In this document: in pieces, positions 36,581 through 45,124 of the stretch
Layout of the letters: the number at the start of each line of letters is the position of its first letter
How positions within the stretch are numbered: position 1 is the first letter of the stretch
Assembly: GCF_019599145.1 (NCBI RefSeq)
Contig: NZ_CP080647.1
Span: 5,270,001 to 5,334,000, forward strand
Direction: 5' to 3'
DNA: 64,000 nt
DNA from: Streptomyces akebiae
GTDB taxonomy: Bacteria > Actinomycetota > Actinomycetes > Streptomycetales > Streptomycetaceae
Position numbers and translations under genes: made by a program
The notes under the pieces: model-generated
Told to the model about the DNA's origin: nothing
Database searches by the model: none
What the model saw: the letters and a program-made list of their open reading frames with translations, nothing else

Positions 36581-38308
36581 TCACCGCGACCGGTGTGTGT
36601 GGGATGACGGCGGCGTGGATGTGGGGGGTGTCGCGGCGGTGGCTCGCACTGTGGACGGGACATGGGCGATGCGAGGGCTGCGGGCTTGTGCGGCCCGTGC
36701 TTGGCGGCCGGGCACGTGCCGGTTACCGAGGCGTTGGATGCGCCAGGTGAGGGTTTTGGCCGGAGACGTGGCGTCGCCCAGCGAGCGCCGCCCTGCTGCG
36801 TGGTGGAGGAGTTCGGCCGGGTCGTGCCCGGCTGCCTCGGCGGCGGCGAGGGCGGCGGCCAGGGCCTCCCAGGCGGGTTCGGCGAGGATCTGCTCGGCGT
36901 AGGCCGGAACAGCGTCACGGACGTGCTGGACGTACCGGCGGACGGCGCCGGCCGGAGGCTTGTGGGCGGCCATGGTCGCCAGGGGTGCGGGGGCTGTCTG
37001 GTCGTAGGCGGCCCGGAGGTGGAGCAGGGCTTGGCGGGCGGCGGCGACCTGCCGGTCTTGGTGCCGCAGCGCGTTGTGGCGCTGTACGGCGGTGGCGACG
37101 AGGATGGCGGCGTCCAGGAGCATCGCCAGGCCGCTGCCGTCGGCGGGGTGGTGGCGCATCGCCTTGATCGCGCCGCGCAGGGCGCGAGCGTGCTGGTGGT
37201 CGACGCGGGCACGGGTGTGGGCGGCGTGCTCGAAGGCGACGGCGGCCCGGTGGAGTTCGGCCTTCAGATGGGCGGGGGCGTAGAGGGGCAAGGCGTAGAG
37301 GGTCTCGCCGAAGGCGACCAGATGGGCCTGCACGACGTCGGCGGGGCTGTGGTCGATGTGGTGGCGGATGCGTTCGGTGGCCGTGGCGGCCTGGTGCCAC
37401 GGGTTGGGTCGGCGCCCGGCCGGTGAGGTTTCGGTGGCGGGAGCTTCGGCGGCGGCGAGGCGCTGCTGTATCTGAGGGAGGGAGAGGTCGGTGGCGAGGC
37501 TGGAGCCGGAGTAGAAGACGGGCTCGTCGTTGTCGTTGGTGTCGCCGGGCAGGGCGACCTTGTAGCCCTGCAGGTCGCCGGAGGGCAGAGTGCGGGTTTC
37601 GACCTGGAGGCCGGCGTCGGCGAGCAGGTTGAAGAACTCCTGAAGGTCTTCGGCGCGGGCGAGCGCCGTGCGGACGACGTGGCGGAGTTCTGCACGTGTG
37701 TCCTTGCTTCGGCCGGTGCGCTTGGCCTTCTCCTGCTCGGCGCGGGTGGGGCGCTTGGCGGCCGGGGTGCCGGCGGCGGCCTGGCGTCCGCGGGGGACGC
37801 GGGTGAGGCCGAAGTCTTCCTCGATCGCCGTGAGTTCGGTCATGGCGCGGTGGTAGTCGTTCCAGTTGCGGGGCGGTCGCAGGTCCCCGCGCATCTTGGT
37901 GGCGACGATGTGGATGTGGTCGTCGGCGTGGCGCACCGCGATCCAGCGGCAGCCGTCCGGATCGCCGGTGGGGGCGATGCCGGTCGCGTGCACGATGCGG
38001 CGCGCGATGTGTTCCCATTCGGCGTCGGTGAGGATGCGGTCCTCGGGCGCTGCGCGCAGCGAGCAGTGCCACACGTGCCCCTCCGGGGCCTGGTCGCCGG
38101 CCTGTTTGACGCGCAGGTCGAGGGCCTTGACGAGCTGGTCCATCCGCTCCTCGTGGCCGGGGCTGCCTTCGGGGCCGGGGTCGGGTACGAAGCCGTCCCA
38201 GGAGGCGACGATGTGCTGGTCGCTGTGCACGGTGGCTTTACCTCGGCCGAAGATGTACCTCAGTACGCCGCGGGTGTTGCTGCCCGGTTTGACGATGTTC
38301 GCGATCAC
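36581..38308 (-). CDS. Relaxase / mobilization nuclease
   Basis: 575 residues. The N-terminal HUH-type relaxase domain includes IVKPGSNTRGVLRYIFG (candidate catalytic Tyr18) and the metal-binding motif HADDHIHIVATKMRG with His127, His131 and His133. The enzyme would nick oriT and pilot the transferred strand. The rest is Ala/Arg-rich and helical. The GTG start overlaps the mobC stop (GTGA). No coupling protein or FtsK-type translocase is encoded nearby, so transfer would need help. Confidence 0.88.
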   Translation of the reverse strand: MIANIVKPGSNTRGVLRYIFGRGKATVHSDQHIVASWDGFVPDPGPEGSPGHEERMDQLVKALDLRVKQAGDQAPEGHVWHCSLRAAPEDRILTDAEWEHIARRIVHATGIAPTGDPDGCRWIAVRHADDHIHIVATKMRGDLRPPRNWNDYHRAMTELTAIEEDFGLTRVPRGRQAAAGTPAAKRPTRAEQEKAKRTGRSKDTRAELRHVVRTALARAEDLQEFFNLLADAGLQVETRTLPSGDLQGYKVALPGDTNDNDEPVFYSGSSLATDLSLPQIQQRLAAAEAPATETSPAGRRPNPWHQAATATERIRHHIDHSPADVVQAHLVAFGETLYALPLYAPAHLKAELHRAAVAFEHAAHTRARVDHQHARALRGAIKAMRHHPADGSGLAMLLDAAILVATAVQRHNALRHQDRQVAAARQALLHLRAAYDQTAPAPLATMAAHKPPAGAVRRYVQHVRDAVPAYAEQILAEPAWEALAAALAAAEAAGHDPAELLHHAAGRRSLGDATSPAKTLTWRIQRLGNRHVPGRQARAAQARSPRIAHVPSTVRATAATPPTSTPPSSHTHRSR

Positions 38309-38973
38309 GCCCGGCCCGCCTTCTGCCCGGCGGCCCGGTAAGCGGCCTCGTCCACGGCCTTCACCGCGTCGCGGGCAGTGGCCAGGAGGCGTTCGGCCCG
38401 GCCCAGGACGGCGGCGTCCACAGGGTGTGGATCACCGCCGGAGTTGAGACGGCGCGCTATCTGGTTGGCGTTGGTGCCGATCCGGGCGATCTCGGTGCGC
38501 AGGGCGGCGAATTCGTCGATGGCGTCGTCGTAGGCGGTGCGCTGGTCGGGCAGGTGCGTCTCGCCGTTGACAAAGGCCATGACGACCGCGCCGACCAGGT
38601 GGGCGCCGGCGATGCCCATCGCCTTGGCCCTGGCCATGATCGCGGCCTTCTCGGCGGCGCTGTAACGGGCATCGACACGGGCCTCGCGACGGCCGTCGTC
38701 ACAGCGTTCGCGGCGGCGCAGGACACGATAGAGCGCGGCTTCGTCGGCAGCGCGTACGACAGGTGTCTGCTGCTCGGCAGCGACGTCTTCGCCCGCCCCC
38801 GACTCCTGCTCCGGCGCGCCCTCGCGCCGGAGCTGCTCCTCCGCGCCCCCCGGCGCGGAGGAGTCCGCGTTGGACCGGCCGATGGACGGTCCAACGCCCT
38901 TGCTTGCTGCGCTGTTCAGGCCGGTGGTCATCTCCTGCTGGGGGGTGGCGAGTTCGCGGTGCGGATCGTGCAT
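38305..38973 (-). CDS. mobC: MobC-type relaxosome accessory protein
   Basis: 222 residues. The C-terminal half has the MobC signature (RYSAAEKAAIMARAKAMGIA, IARIGTNANQIARRLNSGG), a ribbon-helix-helix type DNA-binding accessory factor for the relaxase. The first 100 residues are low-complexity and acidic. The ATG at 38973 follows CGGAGAACC; the frame is open further upstream but lacks a good start. It is coupled to the relaxase by a 4-base overlap. Confidence 0.85.
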   Translation of the reverse strand: MHDPHRELATPQQEMTTGLNSAASKGVGPSIGRSNADSSAPGGAEEQLRREGAPEQESGAGEDVAAEQQTPVVRAADEAALYRVLRRRERCDDGRREARVDARYSAAEKAAIMARAKAMGIAGAHLVGAVVMAFVNGETHLPDQRTAYDDAIDEFAALRTEIARIGTNANQIARRLNSGGDPHPVDAAVLGRAERLLATARDAVKAVDEAAYRAAGQKAGRA

Positions 38974-39098
38974 GGAACGGTTCTCCGTGGGGTTCTGGTG
39001 TCGGGTGCTTCGCTTCGCACGGCCTTGCGTCCCCGTGCTTGTCTGCGCGGGGGCTCCGGGGGAGCCGGAAAGGTGGGGCGAAGGTGCGTTTTGCGGGG
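38974..39098. other. Candidate oriT region
   Basis: The short non-coding gap directly upstream of mobC-relaxase contains a small inverted repeat (GGCTCCGGGGGAGCC) and G/C-rich half-repeats around CTTGCGTCCCCGTGCTTG. Position next to relaxosome genes makes it the best oriT candidate; no nic site can be named from sequence alone. Confidence 0.3.
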
Positions 39099-40082
39099 TC
39101 AGGCGGAGCCGACGGGGGCAGTGTCGAGCTCCCACTGCCGCTGGGAGACGGCTTCATCGAGCCCGTCGAGAGGCTCGGCCTCGACGCCGTCGTACTCGGT
39201 GGGCTCGGCCTGGCTGGTGCGCTCGGCCTGCAGCTGGTCGCGCAGAGCGCGGGCGCGTTTCTGGCCGATCCGTAGTTCGCCGCGCAGACGCTCCGCGGTC
39301 AGCCGGTCGTCGCTCCACTCGGCGGTCAGGAGTCGAGCCTCGTCGAGGATTTCGGCGTCGGTGCGGGTGCGGTCGGCGTTCGACTTGGCGGTGGCGCGGA
39401 CCCGACCGGTCGCCCGACGCGGGGCGGCTCCGGTCGACTCCACGGCGGCGGCCGACCGGGGCGGTCGGGTGGCGGGGGCCGACTCGTCGGCCTGGGTCGG
39501 CCTCGTCACGGGCGCCTTGGCGACCTTCACGGGGGCCGACTCGGTCAGCTGCTCGGGGGCCGATTCGGCCTGGTCAGACGTCGACCGTGTGGCCTGCTCG
39601 TCGGCTTGCCGACTCTCCGACCGGGCAAAGGCTGCTTCGGCCGAGTCAGCCGACTCGGGGTTGTGGTGCAGCACCTTCGCCACGAGGTCCGACCCGAAGT
39701 AGATCGACCCGACCGGGAGCGAGGTCGCCAGCAGTACGAGGGCCCAGTTCGCGGGGTCCCAGTCGGCCAGTCGGCCCCACTGGACCGACTCGGTGTGTAG
39801 GGCCGGGATGAGGCCGTGCACGTAGTTCAGCAGGAGGCTGGCGATCGTGTAGGTCGCCAGGACCCGCAGCGCGAACTTCCGGTCGTTACCGGTCAGCACG
39901 AGCGTGGCGACCAGCGCGAGGGCCATCAGCCCGTCGATGACGATCGGGTAGAGCACGGCGGCGGTGGGGTCGGCGCCGATGGCGCGGGCCACGTCGGACA
40001 GCGCGTTCCACGAGACCCGGAAGGCCATGAGGACGACGGCCACCAAGCCGACGACGAGGGTGATGCGTCCATTGCGGTTCAC
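39099..40082 (-). CDS. DUF2637 membrane protein
   Basis: 327 residues. Four membrane helices lie within residues 1-130 (ITLVVGLVAVVLMAF, VIDGLMALALVATLVL, LRVLATYTIASLLLNYV, WALVLLATSLPVGSIYF), typical of DUF2637/Spd-like proteins of actinomycete mobile elements. A long, low-complexity Ser/Ala/Glu linker (ESAPEQLTESAPVK) leads to a C-terminal helical part (AERLRGELRIGQKRARALRD) resembling the DNA-binding-like tails of these proteins. GTG start overlapping the upstream small ORF. Confidence 0.85.
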   Translation of the reverse strand: MNRNGRITLVVGLVAVVLMAFRVSWNALSDVARAIGADPTAAVLYPIVIDGLMALALVATLVLTGNDRKFALRVLATYTIASLLLNYVHGLIPALHTESVQWGRLADWDPANWALVLLATSLPVGSIYFGSDLVAKVLHHNPESADSAEAAFARSESRQADEQATRSTSDQAESAPEQLTESAPVKVAKAPVTRPTQADESAPATRPPRSAAAVESTGAAPRRATGRVRATAKSNADRTRTDAEILDEARLLTAEWSDDRLTAERLRGELRIGQKRARALRDQLQAERTSQAEPTEYDGVEAEPLDGLDEAVSQRQWELDTAPVGSA

Positions 40083-40312
40083 GCGACGACCTCCAGCGGG
40101 TACGAGTGCTCGGCGGCCGGGGCGAGCGGAAGCAGGGCCATGCCGACGCGGCTGCCGCGTATGGCTGCCGGGGCGCTCGGGGCAGGGGAGTGCAAGGGCG
40201 TGGGCTCCGGGGGGAGTGAGGCTTGCGGGGGTGGGGGTGAGCGGCGTTCACGGAGGGGGCGTTCACGCGGGCCCCCTTCTAAAGGGGGGCCCGCGCGTGA
40301 TCGCCTGGGCAC
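40079..40312 (-). CDS. Small ORF coupled to the DUF2637 gene
   Basis: An open frame of up to 77 residues whose stop overlaps the GTG of the DUF2637 gene (GTGA). The 5' part crosses a strong hairpin, so the real start is probably downstream, for example the ATG encoding MALLPLAPAAEHSYPLEVVA. No function is apparent. Confidence 0.35.
   Translation of the reverse strand: MPRRSRAGPPLEGGPRERPLRERRSPPPPQASLPPEPTPLHSPAPSAPAAIRGSRVGMALLPLAPAAEHSYPLEVVA
40266..40295. terminator. G/C-rich hairpin downstream of the replication gene
   Basis: CGCGGGCCCCC pairs with GGGGGGCCCGCG around a TTCTAAA loop (one unpaired G). It is about 160 bases after the stop of the leftward replication gene and is likely its terminator. 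Between 40313 and 40454 I see no gene; two similar copies of a GTACGG/TCGCGTGATCGCTC-type sequence lie at about 40317-40343 and 40413-40434. Confidence 0.55.
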
Positions 40313-40454
40313 GTGTACGGCGTGGACGCTCGCGTGATCGCTCTACCTGCGGTTTCGCGGCGAGCGTGCGCGCTGTGAACGGTTCACGGCGGGGTGCTTG
40401 CGTGAGGGCCGCGTGTACGGTCGCGTGATCGCTCCGCGCTGGCTGGCAGGGGGC

Positions 40455-41975
40455 TCAGCCGACGGCGGTGAGGTGGCGGGAGGAGGCGTAGTAGCGGGTC
40501 TGCTGCCCGCCTCCGGCTCCTCCGGCGACGCCGTCGGCCCTGGTGGCCAGGCCGCTGTCGACCAGGCGGGCCAGGTGGCGCCGTGCCTTTTCGACGTCGG
40601 CGCGTTCGGGGTCGCCTCCACCGATGAGGACGGTCGCCAGGTCGCGGGCGGTCATGCCGCCTGGAGCGTTGCGCAGCAGAACGGCGGGGTCCTTGGTCGG
40701 GTCGACCGTGGTGGTGCCGCGCTTGTGGTCGTGGGTGACGTCCAGCGGGCCGACCTCACCGGTGGGGGTCTTGAGGTGGTGCAGGGTGACGGCGGGGTCG
40801 CCCGCCCGGCCGGTGACGAACAGGACGCTGCCCGCGCCGGCGGTGATCCAGGTGGAGCCGTAGACCTGGTCCAGGCTGGGGCGCTGGCCGCGCGGGGCGT
40901 CGGCGGTGGCCTTGCGCTGGTGGTGAAGCTCCAGGATCTCCACACCGCCTCGCAGGGCGCGCATGCGGGCGTTGTGGAAGGCGACCGCGAGGCTGTCGTC
41001 GACCATCGTGCTCACTGCGTCCTTGAGGCTGTCGATCACGATGGTGTCGGCCTGGTGGGCGGCGGCGAGGTCGGCGAGGAGGTCGGGCTCCTTGTCGAGG
41101 GTGGCGGGCAGTGGCCCTTCCCAGACGACGAGCCGCTCACGCAGGATCGCCTCGTCGGTGTCGAAGACGCGGCGGGCCATGGCCTTGGCGATCTGCTTGG
41201 GCCGGTCCATGGCCAGGTAGAGCACCCGCCTGCTGGGGGCGACCGGCATCTCCAGGACCGTCTCCGACAGGCCGAGGCGGGCGAAGATCACCTGGTGGGC
41301 CAGGGTGGTCTTGCCGACACCGGGTGCGCCCACGATCATCAGGCTCTCGCCAGGCGCCCAGACGGTCTTGTCCCGGGTGCCCCACAGGGGCTCGGCGTCC
41401 GCGCCGGTCTCCTTGACGAAGGACCACCCGTCGACGGCGAAGCGGTTCAGTCGGCCCTGGCCCGAGGCGAGTGCCCGCTCGCGCTCGGCCCGCATCTCCG
41501 CTTCGACCTCGCTGCGGATCGCCTCGGGGTCGGCGCCCGGCTCCTGGGCGCGCTGGACGGTGTGGATCGCGGAGGCGAGCAGGCGGCGGAGGTTGGCCTT
41601 CTCGCGGATGATCTCCGCGTGGTGCTCCGCGCCACCGGTGCCGTAGTGCACGTCGGCGAGTTGATGCAGGTAGGGACGGCCACCGACGCGCTCCAGGTCC
41701 CCTTGCTGCTGGAGCAGCTCGGTCAGGACGATCGGGTCGGTCGGCTTGTCCTCGCGGTGCTGGGCGAGGAGTGCGCGCCAGATCGTCTCGTGCGCGGGCC
41801 GGTAGAAGGCATCCTCTCCCACGATGGGCCGGACCACGTCGATGACGTCGGATTTGTGCATGCAGGCGCCGAGGACCGCGCGTTCGGCGTCCACGTTGTA
41901 CGGAGGCTCCATCGGCGCGGCGCCCTCGTCGAAGCGGGATGGCATCTCGGACGGCAGGGTCGTACCCTGAGGCAT
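40455..41975 (-). CDS. DnaB-like replication helicase/ATPase
   Basis: 506 residues. A DnaB N-terminal domain (NVDAERAVLGACMHKSDVID, VGGRPYLHQLADVHYG) is followed by a RecA/RepA-type AAA ATPase with Walker A GAPGVGKTTLA and Walker B-like TIVIDSLKD, and then a short winged-helix-like C-terminus. The protein probably acts as replication initiator or helicase of the element. The ATG at 41975 (GAGGAGCTCT upstream) is chosen over the open extension. Its leader shares a conserved block with that of xis (see 41976-42055). Confidence 0.85.
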   Translation of the reverse strand: MPQGTTLPSEMPSRFDEGAAPMEPPYNVDAERAVLGACMHKSDVIDVVRPIVGEDAFYRPAHETIWRALLAQHREDKPTDPIVLTELLQQQGDLERVGGRPYLHQLADVHYGTGGAEHHAEIIREKANLRRLLASAIHTVQRAQEPGADPEAIRSEVEAEMRAERERALASGQGRLNRFAVDGWSFVKETGADAEPLWGTRDKTVWAPGESLMIVGAPGVGKTTLAHQVIFARLGLSETVLEMPVAPSRRVLYLAMDRPKQIAKAMARRVFDTDEAILRERLVVWEGPLPATLDKEPDLLADLAAAHQADTIVIDSLKDAVSTMVDDSLAVAFHNARMRALRGGVEILELHHQRKATADAPRGQRPSLDQVYGSTWITAGAGSVLFVTGRAGDPAVTLHHLKTPTGEVGPLDVTHDHKRGTTTVDPTKDPAVLLRNAPGGMTARDLATVLIGGGDPERADVEKARRHLARLVDSGLATRADGVAGGAGGGQQTRYYASSRHLTAVG

Positions 41976-42055
41976 AGAGCTCCTCACCCGGCAGGCCACT
42001 ATGGGGCGGCAACCCCGGCCGGTACCGGTTTCGATCGTTCAGGGATGGATGGTTG
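41976..42055 (-). promoter_or_regulatory. Conserved leader/operator of the replication gene
   Basis: Reading leftward: CAACCATCCATCCCTGAACG (42055-42036), a GGGG-TTGCCG-CCCC hairpin (42016-42003), TGCCGG (41993-41988), GAGGAG ribosome-binding site (41985-41980), ATG. The same order of elements precedes xis at 42875-42964. Confidence 0.65.
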
Positions 42056-42256
42056 TGCGGTGGAGCCTCTACCTCGGCCCCGGTGTTCGTAGCACCGGGG
42101 CCGCTCGCGTGTGCGGATCCGTCCACCGCTGTACAGCGGACTATGACCATAGCCCAGATTTTCGGAAGCGCAACGCCTTGCATTTCACTCCGCAATGATG
42201 TTTAGTTGTGGACGCTCGCCCCAGTGGGCCCGGTCGTCGCGTGAAGGGAGGTGCGG

Positions 42257-42796
42257 ATGAGCGGCGAGGAAGGTACGGAGCGCGCCGGCCCAGGTCGTCC
42301 GATGCCGGAGGATCACGCCGCCGCACGCATCAAGCTGGAACGCGAGGTCCGCGGCTGGAGTACGGTGAAGCTCGCCGAGGAGATGGCCGCCGCCGGCCAT
42401 CCGATCAACCAGTCGGCGATCTGGCGCATCGAGAGCGGCAAGCCCCGTCGCAGGGTCAACCTCGACGAGGCGCTCGGCTTCTGCCAGGTCTTCGACATCA
42501 CCATGCAGGACCTGACCGGACCACCAGGAGAGCTGGCCACCCCCCGCGTCCGCGAGCTCGCCCAGACGTACGTCCAGATGACGCTGGAGTACCGCCAACT
42601 GCGAGCGGCGATCGACCGGAACCAGATGCACCTGCGCGAGATCCAAATGGAACTCGACGCCTACGGGGACAAGGGCCCTGAACAGAGAGGACAGGTTGAC
42701 GAACTCCTCCGACTCGAAGAACGAGCCGCGATGAGAAACCTGCACCCTTCGCAGGCACGCCGGCGAAACCAGGGGCAGCCACCCGCCGACGAGTAG
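42257..42796 (+). CDS. XRE-family regulator of the element
   Basis: 179 residues. An N-terminal helix-turn-helix (VRGWSTVKLAEEMAAAGHPI, NQSAIWRIESGKPRRRVNLD) is followed by a coiled-coil region (YVQMTLEYRQLRAAIDRNQM). The ATG at 42257 has GGGAGG five bases upstream; a GTG two codons earlier is possible. It is flanked on both sides by the same 20-bp motif, one copy facing rep and one facing xis-int, so it is the obvious candidate to control both. Confidence 0.85.
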   Translation: MSGEEGTERAGPGRPMPEDHAAARIKLEREVRGWSTVKLAEEMAAAGHPINQSAIWRIESGKPRRRVNLDEALGFCQVFDITMQDLTGPPGELATPRVRELAQTYVQMTLEYRQLRAAIDRNQMHLREIQMELDAYGDKGPEQRGQVDELLRLEERAAMRNLHPSQARRRNQGQPPADE

Positions 42797-42874
42797 TCGG
42801 TCGTTGCCCCACCCACGGCGCTACGAACGCCGAGAAACCCCTGAGCGCGGCGCCCCAGGTCGCCGCCGATCACC

Positions 42875-42964
42875 CAACCATCCATCCCTGAACGACGCCA
42901 CCGGCCAGGCCCGACGGGAGTTGCCGCTCCCGCGACGCCGCGATGCCGGCGGGAGGAGTCCCCC
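42875..42964 (+). promoter_or_regulatory. Conserved leader/operator of xis-int
   Basis: CAACCATCCATCCCTGAACG (42875-42894), then a CGGGAG-TTGCCG-CTCCCG hairpin (42915-42932), TGCCGG (42944-42949) and GAGGAG (42953-42958) before TTG 42965. The hairpin stem differs from the rep copy by compensating bases while the loop TTGCCG is the same. Confidence 0.65.
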
Positions 42965-43261
42965 TTGTCGCAGCCCGCCCTGCCCATATCCCAGATAGCC
43001 CAGCTCCTGGACGTCCCCGAAGACGCCCTGCGCACCCTGATGGCCGAGCGGCGAACCGCCGGCGACAAAACCCTGGTCGCCCTCACCGTCGCCGAAGCCG
43101 CCCGCCGGATCGGCATCGGCCGCACCAAGCTGTACGAGTACATCTCCTCCGGGGAGATACGTTCCGTCAAGATCGGTAGCCTGCGCCGCATACCCACCGA
43201 GGCGGTCGGTGAATTCCTAGCCCGTCGCTTTCGGGCCTCGGACTTCGACGCCGCGGCCTGA
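42965..43261 (+). CDS. xis: Excisionase (Xis), helix-turn-helix
   Basis: 98 residues with a MerR/excisionase-type winged helix (LTVAEAARRIGIGRTKLYEY, ISSGEIRSVKIGSLRRIPTE). It would bend attachment-site DNA for excision with the integrase encoded 11 bases downstream. TTG start after GGGAGGAG. Confidence 0.9.
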   Translation: MSQPALPISQIAQLLDVPEDALRTLMAERRTAGDKTLVALTVAEAARRIGIGRTKLYEYISSGEIRSVKIGSLRRIPTEAVGEFLARRFRASDFDAAA

Positions 43262-43272
43262 GGCGGGCGCGC

Positions 43273-45054
43273 ATGGCAAAGCCCAAGAAGCCCAGCACGT
43301 CCCGCCAGCCCAACGGCGCCTCGTCCATCTACCTCGGCAAGGACGGACGCTGGCACGGCCGCGTCACCGTCGGCGTCAAGGACGACGGCACCCCTGACCG
43401 CCGCCACGTCAGCCGCAAGACGCGTGCCGAGGTCACCAAGGTCGTGCGCGAGCTGGAGAAACAGCGCGACTCCACCGGTGTTGCCAAGGCTGGACAGAGC
43501 TGGACGGTCCAAACGTGGCTGACCCACTGGGTCGAGAACATCGCCGCCCCCAGCGTCGGCGAGAACACCATCGACGGCTACCGCGTGGCGGTCTACCACC
43601 ACCTCATACCCGGCCTGGGCGCGCACCGCCTGGAGAAGCTGGAGCCGGAGCACGTGGAGCGCTTCTACCGCAAGATGCAGGCGAACGGCAGCGCCGCCGG
43701 CACCGCCCACCAGGCGCACCGCACGATCCGCACCGCGCTCAACGAGGCCGTACGCCGCCGCCACCTCACCACCAACCCGGCCTCCATCGCCAAGGCCCCC
43801 AAGCTCGAAGAGGAGGAGGTCGAGCCGTACACGGTCGAGGAGGTCCAGCGCCTCCTCCTCGAAGCGGGCAAGCAGCGCAACACCGCCCGCTGGGTCATCG
43901 CACTCGCGCTCGGCCTGCGTCAAGGCGAGGTTCTTGGCCTGAAGTGGGAGGACGTCGACTTCGCGAACGGTGTGATCCTCGTACGCCGAGGACGCCTGCG
44001 ACCCCGATACAAGCACGGCTGCGGCGACAAGTGCGGACGGAGCAAGCCCGGCTACTGCCCGCAGAAGATCAACATCCGGCGCGAGACCAAGGACACCAAA
44101 ACCCGCGCCGGCAAGCGCCCTATCGGCATGCCCGAGGAGCTGCTCAAGTTGCTGCGGCGGCACAAGGAGGAACAGGAGCGAGAACGAACGCTCGCCCGTG
44201 ACCTGTGGGAGGAGAAGGGGTACGTGTTCACCTCGCCGATCGGCGAGCCGCTCAACCCCAACACCGACTTCCACAAGTGGAAGGACCTGTTGAAAGCGGC
44301 GAACGTCCGTGACGGGCGCCTCCACGACGCCCGTCACACCGCGGCGACCGTGCTACTCCTCCTTGGTGTCCCAGACACGGTTGTTGACCGGATCATGGGC
44401 TGGGAGCCCGGCAAGTCCGCCCGGATGCGCAGCCGGTACCAGCACCTCACCAGTTCCGTTCTCCAGCAGACCGCCGCGAAGGTCGGCGCCCTGATCTGGG
44501 GCTCAACACCTCACCAATTCCCGCCGACACCTGGAGGTTCCGTGCCTGGCTTGAGCCAGGGCCCCGAACCAGCGGAGCCGATGGTGTACGTGGCCTGTCT
44601 CGGCGAGCGGTATGTTCCGTTTCTCCACCACGAGCACGCCCAAGCCGTGGTCTCCCAGTGGGGCGCCGATCGCCCCGGTAAGCCTGCGCACGTGGAGGAG
44701 TGGGACCGGCCACAGTGGGAGCACGAGGGACCTGGTGGAGTCCGGGCTATCCGTGACCGGATGCCCGACCGCCGGCTCGTTCATCATGCCCACGCCGTGT
44801 TTCTGCCCGGTGGCGAACGCCTCAACATCGGCCGCGATGAGCAGTGGTCCGTGCTGGCCTGGGAGTTCGAGACCGAGCTGTACACGGACCTGCCGGTCCG
44901 GTGGCACACCACACGGCGCCCAGGCCAGGAAGTAGAGGCTCAGGTTCGTGGTACGGACAAGGGTGCCGTTTGTACGGCCTATGCCGAGGCATGCGCACAG
45001 GCTGTGGATCGGTCGAGGAATCCTGCCAGGTACGGCGATGCGGTAGGTCGCTAA
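43273..45054 (+). CDS. int: Tyrosine-recombinase integrase with C-terminal extension
   Basis: 593 residues. An Arm-DNA-binding N-terminus (GASSIYLGKDGRWHGRVTVG) and SAM-like core-binding domain (WLTHWVENIAAPSVGENTID) precede the catalytic domain: Arg in LALGLRQGEVLGL, HDARH and Tyr in SRYQHLT. Integrases of this type end near residue 410. The frame here continues for about 170 residues (MVYVACLGERYVPFLHHEHA and beyond) into a region with no recombinase similarity. GGAGG lies four bases before an in-frame GTG at 44542, so the extension may also be made separately. It would act on the tRNA-Ser sites even though it lies well inside the element. Confidence 0.92.
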   Translation: MAKPKKPSTSRQPNGASSIYLGKDGRWHGRVTVGVKDDGTPDRRHVSRKTRAEVTKVVRELEKQRDSTGVAKAGQSWTVQTWLTHWVENIAAPSVGENTIDGYRVAVYHHLIPGLGAHRLEKLEPEHVERFYRKMQANGSAAGTAHQAHRTIRTALNEAVRRRHLTTNPASIAKAPKLEEEEVEPYTVEEVQRLLLEAGKQRNTARWVIALALGLRQGEVLGLKWEDVDFANGVILVRRGRLRPRYKHGCGDKCGRSKPGYCPQKINIRRETKDTKTRAGKRPIGMPEELLKLLRRHKEEQERERTLARDLWEEKGYVFTSPIGEPLNPNTDFHKWKDLLKAANVRDGRLHDARHTAATVLLLLGVPDTVVDRIMGWEPGKSARMRSRYQHLTSSVLQQTAAKVGALIWGSTPHQFPPTPGGSVPGLSQGPEPAEPMVYVACLGERYVPFLHHEHAQAVVSQWGADRPGKPAHVEEWDRPQWEHEGPGGVRAIRDRMPDRRLVHHAHAVFLPGGERLNIGRDEQWSVLAWEFETELYTDLPVRWHTTRRPGQEVEAQVRGTDKGAVCTAYAEACAQAVDRSRNPARYGDAVGR

Positions 45055-45058
45055 ATTT

Positions 45059-45102
45059 CGTCGCCGATCCGGCCGTGAGTTTGCACGGCCGGATCGGCGA
45101 CG
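45059..45102. terminator. Bidirectional hairpin between int and kinase gene
   Basis: A perfect 19-bp stem (CGTCGCCGATCCGGCCGTG and its complement) with a 6-base loop, between convergent genes. Confidence 0.9.
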
Positions 45103-45124
45103 CCTCTTTCTTGCCGGACTGCAA

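Noticed and set aside
39530..39680. Repeated GACTCGG words in the DUF2637 gene
   Set aside because: They encode the Ser/Ala/Glu low-complexity linker of the protein and have no regular spacing, so they are explained by coding composition.
36581..40082. Self-transmissible conjugative element
   Set aside because: No FtsK/TraB-like translocase or secretion genes were found between the attachment repeats; only relaxase and MobC are present.
43273..45054. Second integrase as evidence of a separate element around 43 kb
   Set aside because: No second pair of attachment repeats flanks it, and xis, rep and mobilization genes beside it belong with the outer element.
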